From Apricaphanius iberus (lineage: Eukaryota > Chordata > Actinopteri > Cyprinodontiformes > Aphaniidae): a stretch of DNA of 64,000 bases. The notes beneath the pieces were generated by a model. The model made no database searches, had not been told where the DNA came from, and saw nothing but the letters and a program-made list of their open reading frames with translations. This document shows positions 44,455 through 56,089 of this stretch, in pieces; within the stretch, counting starts at the first letter, position 1, and every line of letters starts with the position of its first letter. The DNA is taken from NCBI GenBank assembly GCA_028564705.1, contig JAPXFQ010001402.1:310001-374000 (forward strand), read 5' to 3'. The translations under genes were made by a program, and so were the position numbers.

Positions 44455-45360
44455 TACTCTTCTAGCCAGTTGTTGGGTCACATACAGCCATGGGGTGGCG
44501 CTAATCAGCTCTAGCCCAACAGGAAGTGGGGGCACGGAAATCTATAAATAAGGGTGCTAAGCGAGCTGCTCGTTCTTAGCCAAGTAGCTTCCGGCCGGGG
44601 TTGACGCAGGCAAGACTCAAAGAACCTTCTTTCGCAGGCGAAGGAGACAAGTCTGAGTTTGAGGAGGAACTCATTCGAGCAACACCAATGGTTTTTCAGG
44701 TGACTGAAAAACATTGATAAACAAACCCAGTTGTTCTACCTGCCGGCTGTGGTGAGAAACAGAATCTCCAACCTTATTCCTTTGCGGGTGGAGGAAGACA
44801 CAAGTTTCTGGAGAAACTCGCTTCAAAGAACCCAAAGACCACACCAGGTGAATCCTACACATTGATAAACAGAACGCTGTGATCCTCAAAGTCCGACAGA
44901 TGGTTCCCTGAGTTTCAGAGCACTGAGAGAGACGGAGCTGAGTGCGGCCCACAGTGGGAGTTCGAACCAGCTGAGAGCCTGAGCCAGCTGGAATCTACAT
45001 CCCTTCGTGCCGGAGGCCCCATCGAGCTGCCGACTGATAAGTGTGGCCGAGTCAGAGAATCCAGAGGTAATGTTCGTAAGTGTAGGGGCCAGCCAGCACA
45101 CAGCTGAACCCAGAAAAGAGGGAAACTACGTCCCGATCAGAGCTCCAGGAGCCACTAGCCTGCTAACTAGCTTAGCAACCCTTTGTTAGCCTCCTGGGCT
45201 AACGTTGTCTGAGCCCCCTCACCCATTCACAAAGGAGAACGCTTGGAGAGCTTTAAATATTTATAAGGTCTGCTTGGGAAGAGGCACATTAGTTAGGATA
45301 ACTAAATTTAAAGGTGTTTTTTGTGCTATCTTTGGGTAAACGGGCCTCGGCCTGAATTAA
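44455..45360 (+). repeat. Repeat unit with promoter-like start and related internal units
   Basis: 'ctataaataaggg' at about 44541 looks like a TATA box and is followed by 'gctaagcgagctgctcg'. Downstream, related units of about 140-150 bp recur. Units starting near 44620 and 44770 share 'cctt-tttcgcagg/tttgcggg', a Gly/Glu-type 'gaggaagacacaag' region and 'cattgataaaca'. Weaker relatives lie near 44890 and 45000. Such an arrangement resembles the 5' untranslated region of a retrotransposon. No convincing open frame. Confidence 0.45.
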
Positions 45361-47464
45361 AGTGGACCTGGCATGAAATGTGCATTTTTTGAGGTTTTTG
45401 ATCACATCTTTTAGTCCCCCCAGCCTGCCTACGGCCTTCCTTTCCTTTGTTCCTAAATAGTGAAATTAGCACTCAGAAACGGTGTGTTTGGCAGACAACA
45501 ACGAAACGTTTTGGCAGCTACAGTAACAGGCAAACAACAAACCAAGAGCATGGAGTCCAAACTGCACTGTACCTGGGTGTACAAAAGAGAAAATAAATAT
45601 TTTAGTCCTCCCCACTTCTGAGCCACTGAAAAGCTTATGGATAGATTTTATGTATGCAGGGAATGTGCCCGACCTACTGCCGAAGCGTGTGGTAGTTTTT
45701 GACAAACATTTCTAGGAAAACTGTTTTTCCGACTTGGGACAATACAGCAGTGGATTTGCAGATCATCTTAAACTTCTACCAGGATTAATACCAACTCTCC
45801 GTGAACCAGCAAATATCCCTGTACAAGTAAGCATATTTCCTCAATAATGTCCTTCAGCTGTTAGTAGACATTATGGCATTGTTTGAGTTTTTCTCTTTTC
45901 AATTAGCTTCATATCTAACATTCAGAATTAATTTCACAGCTAATACCCCTGTTTGTTTATTTAACATAGGTGCTAGTATGCTTTATTTTGGGGAAAAAAG
46001 ATTATATATTATAGTTGAACATTCAAAATATCGTTAGAGACTCATTGACCACAGAAGCGCATTGCCTAGGACCCGCCCTCCGAAACCTGGTCGTTCTGTT
46101 TTAATGCTCACAGAAAGGCCACCTCGTCACACCTGCAATTCTACATCAAGGCTGAATTACGGCAAGCGATCCTTTTATATAGCATTGAGGTACTTGGAGT
46201 GTGGCTAAAAAGGGACCAAACGTTGCAAGGAACTTCATGCCAGTTCTACTTTAATCAGTGTTTTTAAAAGACTTTTCATGACAAAGGGACGTTTTTATAT
46301 CCTGCAATTTGAGATACTCAATCAAACAGGAGTTTTCCTTTCTTTGTTTAATGTTTAATAATTGTATAGGAGCTAATTCAAACGCCCACGTGTGTTATAG
46401 GGAGCTACGGATACGATGAAATTGACGTGTTCAGGCCCAAGTCGCTCTCAATGAATAAAGAATCAGGTTTTCAAATAAAGATCGGTTAAGAGAAGATTAA
46501 GAACAGAAACTAATCTTATTAGCCGTGTTTGAACTCTCCTTATTTGTTCAAAATCTGGGAATTAGATAGTTTTACTGTTGTGATCAAGCCATAAATTAAG
46601 TAATTCTTCAAAGGTTAATTACTCTTATCCAGATAATTTTTAAACATAACATTTCTTAATCCAAAGAAAGTTTTGTGTTTTCTTAAATTGCTTATTGGTA
46701 TAGATGTAAACCCCTGGTTCTAGATTAGTTAAACTAATTACAATTAGTGAAACTAATTCAGCTTTATTCCAGCAGCTGCAGATTAAGACTTGGTTCCTAA
46801 AGGACCCAGATTCCTCCAGAATCATATCAGAATTAATGGTTTCTCATCTTATTACATGTTCATTTTTTGTGTTCTTTCATTTTAACTATTCATTTCTTTT
46901 AATCAGTAGTGTGTTCTTTCTCTAGCTTGGTGATTAAAATGTTTTTCTTATTTTTCCTGTTATTAAATCTTGTATTTTTGGAAATTAACTGTCGTCTTTG
47001 ATTGAACACACACACATTGCAAAGTTTATGGTCAATAGATGGTAAAGAATTAATTCCTTCAGATTATTAGACTGACATAGACATTTGGCAATTAAATTAG
47101 TTCCTGATAAGTTCCTGGTGGTGCCCCGAATAATAATAATTTTCCATAAACTATTAATCTCAGTTGTCATATGAAGTCTTCTCTTTAGTGCACATGGTCC
47201 ATATTTACTGATTACCACTCAGTATAAATCTGGAATCTAGTAAAATTATGCCAAAATTAAAATATTTGGTGAACATCAAACACCTATTAAGCCTGAAGCA
47301 CTTTGCTCTTTTTATTAATGGATTCTCATGTTTTATTTATTTTTAAATTTGATACTCTCAAATACATTTTATATTATGCTTCAATTACTAAATGCATTTC
47401 TTTTAGTGATCTGTTTTAATTTTCATGTCTTTATCATTTATTTGGTTTCTTTACGTCTGAATCA
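45361..47464. other. No gene recognised; probable interior of a retroelement
   Basis: The stretch is AT-rich and without motifs in any frame. 'tggtggtgccccgaataat' near 47116 and the following LINE tail hint that 44455-47530 may be one non-autonomous or internally deleted retroelement, but I cannot prove continuity. Confidence 0.35.
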
Positions 47465-47532
47465 TGCAAAGCACCTTGAATTTCCTTGTGTTGAAAGTGT
47501 GCTATATAAATATAGTTGCCTTGCCTTGCCTT
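47465..47532 (+). mobile_element. LINE 3' tail, 'gccttgcc' family, second copy
   Basis: 'caaagcaccttgaatttcct', 'gtgctatataaatatag' and 'ttgccttgccttgcc' resemble 44356-44417. Confidence 0.65.
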
Positions 47533-48215
47533 TAGTGCCTAACTTGATGGTGGCGGCACTATCCCTTGGGAAAGCTTTTCTTCACTGGGGACATTAACCC
47601 TGTGAGGAAGATGGACAGAGCTGAATACAGGGCAAATAAAAGAAGAGAGTAACTGTTCTGCATACATGTACAAACATATGATTTGCAAATCAACTGTCAC
47701 TGTGATGTACCAATGACGCACACACAGACACACACACATTTACACGCACACACTCAAAAACATGCAGCTAATTAAACATCTAGTGCTGATAGACCTGGGT
47801 ATTTAATTATTAATTATATTGTTTTCTCCAGGTCCTATTCCTTTTTGTTATGTCTGATCAGACACATACAATATGTGGTAGAATCACTGTCCAATTATTA
47901 TTGTTTGCACATTTTGATTAATTTGGACTAATCACCAGAACGTGTTTAAGCACATCCAACACAGGATCAGTTACAACACATAAAAATTAAAAATAAACTA
48001 ATTAGGAAAATTACCATTAACAAAAAATCAACATCAAAGTACATTAGCTGCTTTAATTTGGAACATGCCAAACCAAATATGACAGCATAAAAATATTGCC
48101 CTGATTTAAATAATTTTGAATTTTACAGTCAAAACGTAGATATAACAGTTATGTATATTCCCTTTTTATACCCTATAAGCTTTTCCTATTTTGTCAAAAT
48201 TACAAAGATTATTTC
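47533..48215. other. No gene recognised
   Basis: Short CA-rich runs near 47718-47755, otherwise AT-rich DNA without features. Confidence 0.3.
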
Positions 48216-48219
48216 AGAT

Positions 48220-48284
48220 TCAGTTATAATTCAAAAATACTTTATTGATCCTAGTAGGAAATTAAGTGTTGTTGTAGCTCATAC
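48220..48284 (-). mobile_element. LINE 3' tail fragment on the minus strand
   Basis: 'aaaaatactttattgatcc' then 'taggaaattaagtg' and 'tgtagctcatac' is the reverse complement of a teleost LINE 3' end as I remember it. No ORF is attached. Confidence 0.45.
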
Positions 48285-48600
48285 TAATAAAGGCCATGCA
48301 CACACAGCCGTTCTTTAAAAAAAAGATATAGATATTTTCCCATATCACCTCATAAAATAAATTCCCTATCCCAACCTAAGTGGATATGTGCTTTTTTAAG
48401 ACTTACACTTGATAAACCTGTAGGGGGCAGTATGTCTCCCAAATCCTATCCACTCAGAGTACTTTCTACTTTTAAAATTTTACAAAGAGCCGTAATAGAG
48501 CTGGTAAACAGAAGCGAGGTTGCACAAATGATGTTGGAGTATTTATTGTTGCGGACAGTGATGTCGCAACACCCAAAACACTGGTTTCATCTGTCCACGT
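48285..48600. mobile_element. Short non-autonomous element, copy 2 (hAT MITE-like)
   Basis: Shares 'ggccatg-acacac', 'acctgtagggggcagta', 'cagagtactttcta' and 'gcggacagtgatgtcgc' with 31499-31870. It stops abruptly at about 48600, where GC-richer sequence with a proline-rich frame begins. Confidence 0.5.
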
Positions 48601-49111
48601 GCCCTGGCAGGATAGGAGTCGAGCGGATGGCCTGGTGGTCCTTCCCTGAGGATGACACAGGGCCTAAATCTGGAGGCTTGGAGGCCCGCGGGCCTAAATC
48701 TGGAGACTGGGAGGCCGGCGTCCCGTTCTCCCTGATAATCACAGGAGACTCCGGTGACCCATAAGGAGATGTTGGGTGCTGGAGGACTGCTGCTGTGATA
48801 CCCAAATAGACAGCAGCCACCGCAGACACTGGCAACAAGGGTGCTATTGCTGGGAGCATAGGTACATTGTGTTTTACTTCCTGGAGGAGCTCTGACAACA
48901 GAGGCAGGTCATCCCTGACATCCTCTGGGAGCTCTGGTGATGAGACATGAAGGCCCAGGGAAGGTGCAGGTATGGGGGCCCGGAGAGGTGGTGCAGGTGT
49001 GGGGACCTGATGACTCGGTTGAGGTACAGATAATGATGCCCTGTAAGGTTTGTTTTGGTCCTCCTCCCCCAGCACTGGTGACCTCTGGTAAACCACCAGA
49101 GACTGCAGCAA
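48587..49111 (-). CDS. Proline-rich reading frame of unknown function, probably retroelement-derived
   Basis: A 174-residue frame, longer and GC-richer than its surroundings. It is rich in Pro, Ser and Leu: 'VPTPAPPLRAPIPAPSLG', 'SSPELPEDVRDDLPLLSELL' and 'PHGSPESPV'-like wording as 'YGSPESPVIIREN'. A 30-bp unit at about 48659-48718 is repeated twice and encodes PDLGPRASKP-like text. No catalytic or binding motif is seen. Similar Pro-rich segments occur in accessory regions of fish LTR elements as far as I recall, so I suspect a retroelement fragment. The frame stops within the neighbouring MITE-like sequence and its start is arbitrary. It could also be chance in a GC-rich patch. Confidence 0.3.
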   Translation of the reverse strand: MLQSLVVYQRSPVLGEEDQNKPYRASLSVPQPSHQVPTPAPPLRAPIPAPSLGLHVSSPELPEDVRDDLPLLSELLQEVKHNVPMLPAIAPLLPVSAVAAVYLGITAAVLQHPTSPYGSPESPVIIRENGTPASQSPDLGPRASKPPDLGPVSSSGKDHQAIRSTPILPGHVDR

Positions 49112-49259
49112 GCAGAGCCGCGAAGCTGGATTCCATGCCAGCTTCTCAACTCATGACAAGGATGTTTTCCTTGTTCGAGCCTAAAGCTCATTGTGCACCT
49201 CAAACACAAGATGACACAGGTCAGACAACACTTCTCTCCCCTTGCAGCTGAGAAAGATC

Positions 49260-51680
49260 TTATAAGTCATACTGTTGCTCAGTTTAGGTCAAAGCTACTA
49301 CCAAAGTAGGATTAGCCAATAGGATTAACTATTCTAAAACCCAGTGTTACAACTTTTCAGTTTTGTGTGGGCAGCCACTGTGAATGAGGTGTTAAAGTTA
49401 AAATGGAATGTATGGATGCTGAACTAGCTGTGTATCTACTGGATTGGTAAGTACTAAAGCCTTGTTCTGGGGTTATTTTGTTTGATCAGGCATGAAGGTG
49501 TGATTCTGTGCTCAGAAAACTAACACAATGTTTTGTTTTGTTGTATTGTCTAGTGTGCTTGCAAAACCATCAGTACAGGCTTCTTCAGATGTGATCCATA
49601 GAGATTTGTTTTTAAGACAGTGACATTACACCACAAGTCTTGAGAGGGCGTTAGAGGGCATATATCCGCAGTTATGGATTGTTTCTTTAAGCACACGAGG
49701 GGAATGATGATCAGGTGTGATAGATTGGAGACAGAGGCAGACAATAATCAGACAGGAGTGAGCAGGGTGGAGTGCTGATGGCTCTGACAAAGGCAGGGTG
49801 CTTCTTTTCTATAGCGAGCCTCACCTCGACCAAAACAATGTGAGCCATCAGGTTGCCTCTAAGCATCAGGTAATGCGATCATATGATTTGTGAGCTACTT
49901 AACCATGCAATGTAGTTTTGCAGTTTGAGCTCGAGCTGAATACAAGCACTGAAAATATCATGCACAGTATGCCCAGCGTTAGTTGGATGGTCATGTCTTG
50001 GTAGTTTCTCATCGACTCGTTCCACTTTTAAATTGGTGTACTGTACACTGCTCTGTGGGATGTCTAAAGCTTAGAATATTGTTTTATAACCTAACCCTGC
50101 TTTAAAACCCTTCACAGATTCATCCCTGACTTGTCTGCCATTCCATTGTGCATCATGCTGTTTGTTTACTAATGGTCTTTATGGAGCCTCTGAGGCATTC
50201 ACAGAACAGCTGGATTTATTGGGATATTAAATTACACACAGGAGAATTGTATATACAATGTGATTTTGGAACTAAATATCCATGTGAGATATGAAAATAA
50301 CATACAATTTAAAAAATGAAAAAACAGGCATTGACAAAGTTTCTTAAACACACATCTTGTTGAGGTGGAAAAGTAAGGAAATATAGTCTACATCATAAAC
50401 ACCTGCAATACTTATTACACATCCAAACATACTTTACTCTGCTGTATGTCAAGGTTAATGCATTCTGAACAGAAAATACGTTTACTATTTGACAGCTACC
50501 AGACTATAATGCTTTGATAAAGCAGTACTGAACATGTTGTTTTATACGTTAGCTACTACCGTGAAGGAATAACCAGCTTTATGGGTGAAATTTAATCTAC
50601 CTATAAATTGCATTTTTACAACCCCTACTACGGCTATAATGACAGTTCTCACAGAACATGAACAACACTTCTGTCTGGGTGTCTTTCTGCTCCTGACTTT
50701 ACATTAAGTTTGTTTTTGTTAACTCAGTTTGCAGATACAGAGGTTGCAATGAGCAATACATGTGAACATTTTATATGGTATATTGCACTTATGTAGTCCT
50801 TACATTCTTATTCTGTGGCAAAACTTTCCTTGTTCCTTTGTTTTGCTTGGTAAAAGAAACCAAATATCTCCTGTCTTACTTAAATACCTTTTACATTCTG
50901 CATTTTCTATAACGTTCTTAAATAGAACATCAACGACCCAAAATGAAGGATTTATTTTCCCTTAAGCAAACAAAAAGCAAAATGTAATGCTTTTGGGTAA
51001 AAAGACTGAGCTGGAAAACTGGAAAACAACCTGGAAAACTGTTGGGAAACTATGAACTGTTTGCTAAAGTTGGGTTGATACATATACATATACAATTGAG
51101 CTTGAATGAAACTTACATAGAAGAAAAGAAAATCCCTAAAACTTTCTTTAGTTTCCCACAGAGTGGAAATTAACCTGTAACAGCAGCAAAGAGACAGGTA
51201 ATTGAAGCATTTAAATTTGCATAATATAAAAACAGAATTAATAATAATAATATATAAAATGTAGAGTTAGAACAAGGAAAATCCATTTCTTTGGTCATTC
51301 TGCATATTCTGCTTTTACTTTGTCTACTTCACTGACTTTAGCATTTGTTTAAAATCTTTTTGACTCTAGTCCAACAGAAAAAATGTCAGTGCGAGAGGGC
51401 GTATGTTAGCACCTAGTATCGTAGAGTTAAACTCACTTCACTTCATCATTTGATTTTCTGAGTGATATGTAAAATGGGATATGACTCTCAACTTTGGCTT
51501 AGTCATTAGTCAGATTACTACCAAAATCTCAATTTAGATGTGCTGTTCATGTAAACATTCTGGATGAATCAAGCTGTAACACTACAAAAGTATGCTGGAG
51601 ATTAATTCCATTCTCAAACATCAATTTAGAGTATTTTTTATGTCCGAATTAAAAGAGAGAATTGTTATCACTTTCATCAA
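49260..51680. other. No gene recognised
   Basis: AT-rich DNA with frames below 70 codons. I looked for TE motifs, tRNA-like sequence and exon-like blocks and saw none. Confidence 0.3.
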
Positions 51681-51684
51681 AGTG

Positions 51685-51846
51685 AGAAGTTACATACACT
51701 CCCTTATTATTTGGTACAATTACCTCTAAACTTTTTCACATCGGTCAAACTTTTAAGGTCTCCTTCTGCCAGCTTTCAACAGTCATTTTCTGGAATCCTT
51801 GCCCACTCCTTTAGACAGAAATGGTGGAACTGAATCAGGTTTTAAA
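51685..51846 (-). mobile_element. Tc1-like transposon end fragment
   Basis: 'gagaagttacatacact' followed by 'catcggtcaaacttttaagg' and 'cctttagacagaaatggtgg' matches, in order, the 3' end of a Tc1-type element and the C-terminal coding portion read on the minus strand. It ends abruptly at about 51846. No catalytic residue is included. Confidence 0.6.
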
Positions 51847-51849
51847 GCC

Positions 51850-52285
51850 TTGTGTTAGGAGTCTGGGGATTCGTCTGTTCATTTTTTGTCTGTTTTGTTT
51901 CCTGCCGTTTCTCCACCTTTCTGGAGAATTCCACCAGAGGCCCTGCGTGAACTGAGGACCTGTCCATAAAGCTAGGGGTGGAGCCTTCTCTCTGCAGCTT
52001 GCACAGCTTCAGCTCATGGAAGCTGATCAACACTGCTTGATCCGTCTTTGTAAACTGCCAGTCCTCTGCGTGACCTCCAATGTTTCTAGATGTGCTTCAG
52101 CTTCAGTGACAAATCTGTTTATTTTCTCCTGTGCTCCTTCCAATGTCTCCTCACTGCAATCTCCTCATCATCAATTATCCAGTTTATGTGTAAGCCCTGG
52201 TCTTCAGTTCATGTCTGTCAACCTTCTAGCTCAGAGTTCAAGCACAGCTCCAAACTCAAGCTTCACAAAGCCTCATGACCAAACT
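51850..52285 (+). repeat. Possible solo LTR or LTR fragment
   Basis: Begins near 'tgttaggagtctggggattc' and includes 'cctttctggagaattccacc', 'ctaggggtggagcc' and 'tgtaagccctggtcttcag'. The wording recalls LTRs of other teleost gypsy elements, but I cannot define a TG...CA pair or a target duplication. It lies between a Tc1 end and repeat family A. Confidence 0.35.
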
Positions 52286-52295
52286 CAAGTTCCAT

Positions 52296-53085
52296 GCTTA
52301 AAGAGAAAGTTGTTCTTTTTTTCAACCCGGACCTTATTTTGTAGCAAATATTACATTAATTTACAAACCAACCAAAGTTTGCAGCCACTTGGAGCAATTC
52401 AGGAGGAGTTTATATCAAGTTGCAATCAGTGTATGTCCATATAATGGGAGCCAAAAGGGGCAGGACTTTGCTGCCTGTAATAAGACATTATATGCCCCAA
52501 AATGCCTTAATTTAGCAATATTTTGTTATGAATTGTTAGCAATATTTCCCTGTAGGTTCAGAACGTCTCTGAGGTGCCAAGGTATTAGCATCTGGGGTTT
52601 TTACAGGCTTTAATGTAACCAAACCAATTTACACTAACCTGCGACTTCAATGACGTTGCAGCCACTATTAGAGCTGTAGTATGCGTAGGTTGCAGAAAGG
52701 GATCCTGTAGAAACTGAACCTAGTCCAATTGGTCATTCAGTTTCTGCAATTTGGAAACAGGCCAATGCGAACCATGTTGATGTATGCAGTAGCAAGTTCT
52801 GTCTAGCGGAGTGAAAGTCCTGCTCAAATTACATCCGGGATGCAGCATGGCAGTGACGTAAGTGTAATCGCGGGATAGTGTAGTTGTATTTTTGTCTCTA
52901 AATCACCCCAGAACCGAAATAAGTACTTCCAAGACGATCTGAACTCGGAGAGGAGTAGTGCCAACGATTAATAGCAAAACACCGGTTAAATTAAGGCGTT
53001 TTGGGGCAGATAATGCCTTATCACAGGTGGCAAATCTGCTGACCTGATTGGCTCCCATTACATGGATATATACTTATCGGGACTC
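52296..53085 (+). repeat. Dispersed repeat family A, copy 2, with inverted arms
   Basis: Matches 37541-38225. The part at about 52428-52508 ('ccatataatgggagcc', 'taagacattatatgccccaaa') is roughly the inverse of about 52997-53085 ('ttttggggcagataatgcc', 'ggctcccattacatgg'). The family therefore has inverted arms of about 80 bp, as non-autonomous DNA transposons do. There is no coding sequence. Confidence 0.75.
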
Positions 53086-55378
53086 TATATAAGCATGTCC
53101 TGAATGGCTCAGCTTGTTTGGATCTCAGCTGTAGGCGACCAGACATGAACGTAACCTCTTAAGCCCAACCGGACCCAAAAATGGGGGCACGGCTCTTAGA
53201 GTAACATTCAAACTATCATAAATCGACCAATTTTTGACTTATGTATAAATATTTACTACCAAATTGTCAAGCTCAGACTCCTCTACAAATGTATCCACTT
53301 CAATGTTATACCAACCAGACACAGCAGCCAAAAAAAACAAAAACTATACCATATAACTATATCTGTCGCAAAAATTTGTTTCTGTGTTCTTGATTTCCTA
53401 ATTAAAAAGCCAGTGTCGAAACATTAGCATTACAAGAAAGCTAATAGCTTGCTGAATCCATCCATGTAAAAATTAGTTTCAAATCACCAAGATTTTCAGT
53501 CAGCCACTCAACTAAACCTCCTAAAAATACTGTCAAAACAAAAAAGATCAATTAAAATCTGTCTTGCATTTGCCGTTATTTTCATAAAAAGTTAATTCCA
53601 AATGAAAACGGGATATTTTATGTACTACTGTTCACATAGAAGCCATTTTGTGTTTTGAGCAGAAACCAATACATCTTACAATACATCACATCTTACAGAG
53701 CTCCATGTGGAAACCCCATCTGTGCGTCACAGTCTGAGTCCCTCTGTATTCTTCTTTGTAATTGGTCAGGGATTCTGGCCAGCTAAGAACGGGTGTTATC
53801 ATTGGTTTCTGTGGACTCTGTGCTTTTCAATGAGGTAAGGCATGTTACATGGGATACAGTTAGTGAAGCTGATTCAGAATGTGCAAAGTTCACTGGAGGA
53901 GATGCTTCTCTAGTTTATTTTATCCTATTTTACTTGACAAATGAAAATTAAATACGTTTTTTTTTTCTTTTTTAAATGCATTTAAATGACCAAATATATA
54001 ATAGGATCCCAAATTTACAATTTAATTGAAATATTCTACATTTGACTTTTTGTGCCAAACTGTGCCAAATTTGGCACAGGTGGATTCCGCATGGACTTTT
54101 TTTTTCAATCGAAACCTCAATAACCTTCAATTATTTGTTATTTCATACACCAACAGTTAGTGTAAAGTCAAAAAGAGTGAGTAGTACCATTCATGATTTT
54201 TATTTGCTTCTTTACGATGAAAAAAAGCTGCTCAGCTATCTATATTTTTTCTTTTTTCAGGCGGAATTCATATTTTCTGTCTGTCAACCTCAATTACTCA
54301 TGCCTACTATTATTTTCTTGAGAATTTTCACCTTCACAGTATCCGCATACACTGTCTTGTATTTGAGCAACTTGAATATTTTAGAACTTTGACAAGCTGT
54401 AAAAAGTCTTCCAGAGTGTAGGTATGCCAAATTCGAAAACAAAACAAAAAAAAAGCCCAGGGCTTACATATCCCAGTGTAGATGAGTTGCATTTTGATAA
54501 GATACACATTGTATACGTTTTTTATAGATCGTTGATTTCCTTCAACTGCGACATGCAAACCAAGACATACATATGTTACCACCAATAGGCTGATGCAAAT
54601 GCACTGAAACACAACACACCTTCTGCTACACTTCTTCAATGGATGACAATTTTGATTCTTACTAGGAAAACCAGCAAATGAAATGTATACTTCTCATTTG
54701 GACCGGGATATGAGAGATCTGCAATGATTGACAGGTCAGTCACACCCCCCTTCTCTTGGTACATAAATAACATTAATATATACGACAGTAGCGTATGACA
54801 TCTAAACACTTTTGAAATGCATTATTAAAAGCAGGTGGGAATTTTGTCAGCGCTACAGGTTACCATGGGAGCGCAGTTTATCTTACCTTTTTTTCCAGAT
54901 TACTACATTCTCAGAGCTTGCACCTGAACCCATCCATTTAGAAACAGCACAAGACTCCAATGCTTTTCCCTTCATAAATGTTCTGAAGTTAAGCGCCCAC
55001 ACCACAGACAAGACAGCCGAAAATGTCTGTGAGGCACAATTGTGGCAACATGTCAGTGCTCCAGGCTCTATTAGGTGTTTCATATGGATCAAAACTGTTT
55101 ATTTAAGCCGACTTTATCCATATATCGGTCGGTTGCTTAGTAAGCTAGAAAAAGGGGATGTGAGCACCTTGTAAAACAAGGCAAACTTGTGAAAGTTTCA
55201 CCCAGGGAAACAATTAATCTAATTTTCTAATTAGAATTACTTTAAGTTACATTTAGAAATGTATTATCTACATAAGAAATATTTATATGTTCAGCAGTGG
55301 CAGAGAAGTCTGTCTGGTACTCTCCTCCTTTCCTATATGTCCCCTGAGGAAGTAAATGTTACCATACCATTGTAACAG
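53086..55378. other. No gene recognised
   Basis: 'cctcttaagcccaaccggac' near 53154 may be an end of a small DNA element, without a partner. An open frame at 54042-54392 (116 codons, plus strand) is AT-rich and without motif. A second at 54812-55174 is likewise unrecognised. Confidence 0.3.
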
Positions 55379-56089
55379 CACTGTAAAAAAAAGTTAGCAA
55401 AATTAACAGTAAAATTATGTAAAATCACGACATAAAAATTCTGTAACGCCAAATACAGTAATATGTTGTGTATTTCATAGCACAATGTTGTATAATGTCA
55501 AACATAACATTTATCTAAAATTTAACATAAAAAATTGCAAATAATGTTTTTTGTTGAGGAAACCACAAGTTTTTGTATTTTGTACAGACAAGTTGCATAC
55601 TTGAAAGAATAAATATGTTTTTTTATAGCATAATATCAGTGTAAAAAATAACATTTAACATCTGTGATTACAAAATAGATACATGTATAGCTACAAAAAC
55701 ATAAGATATTAATTTCTTTATTGAAAAACTCTCATTTTTAAAATTATATTCTGCTTTTAATAAATAGTGCCAAGTGATTTTAAAATAATAATACTTTAAA
55801 TAAAGAAACAGAAATGTTTTGATTATTTTCTTTGTTATATTTATGACACATAAATATAAAATGGTCAAAAAGGGTGGGCCTTTTTAAAACATTATGGTGT
55901 ACAGACAACCCAGTAATTTAATTTTTGTCCAATACAGAAAAAAAAACATTTCTAAAAAGCAAAGCGGTTCTGACGAGGTTTTAATCAACAACGCCACGGC
56001 TGAACTACACTCAAACTGCTGCTCTGGAGAAGAGGAAACTACGTGGACCACATCAAATTTGTATCTGTAAGTTAACTCTTACCGTCAAA

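Noticed and set aside
53150..53200. 'cctcttaagcccaaccgg' as a piggyBac-like terminus
   Set aside because: No partner end and no TTAA duplication found.
54812..55174. 120-codon plus-strand frame
   Set aside because: No recognisable domain and no homolog that I can name; surrounding DNA is non-coding in character.
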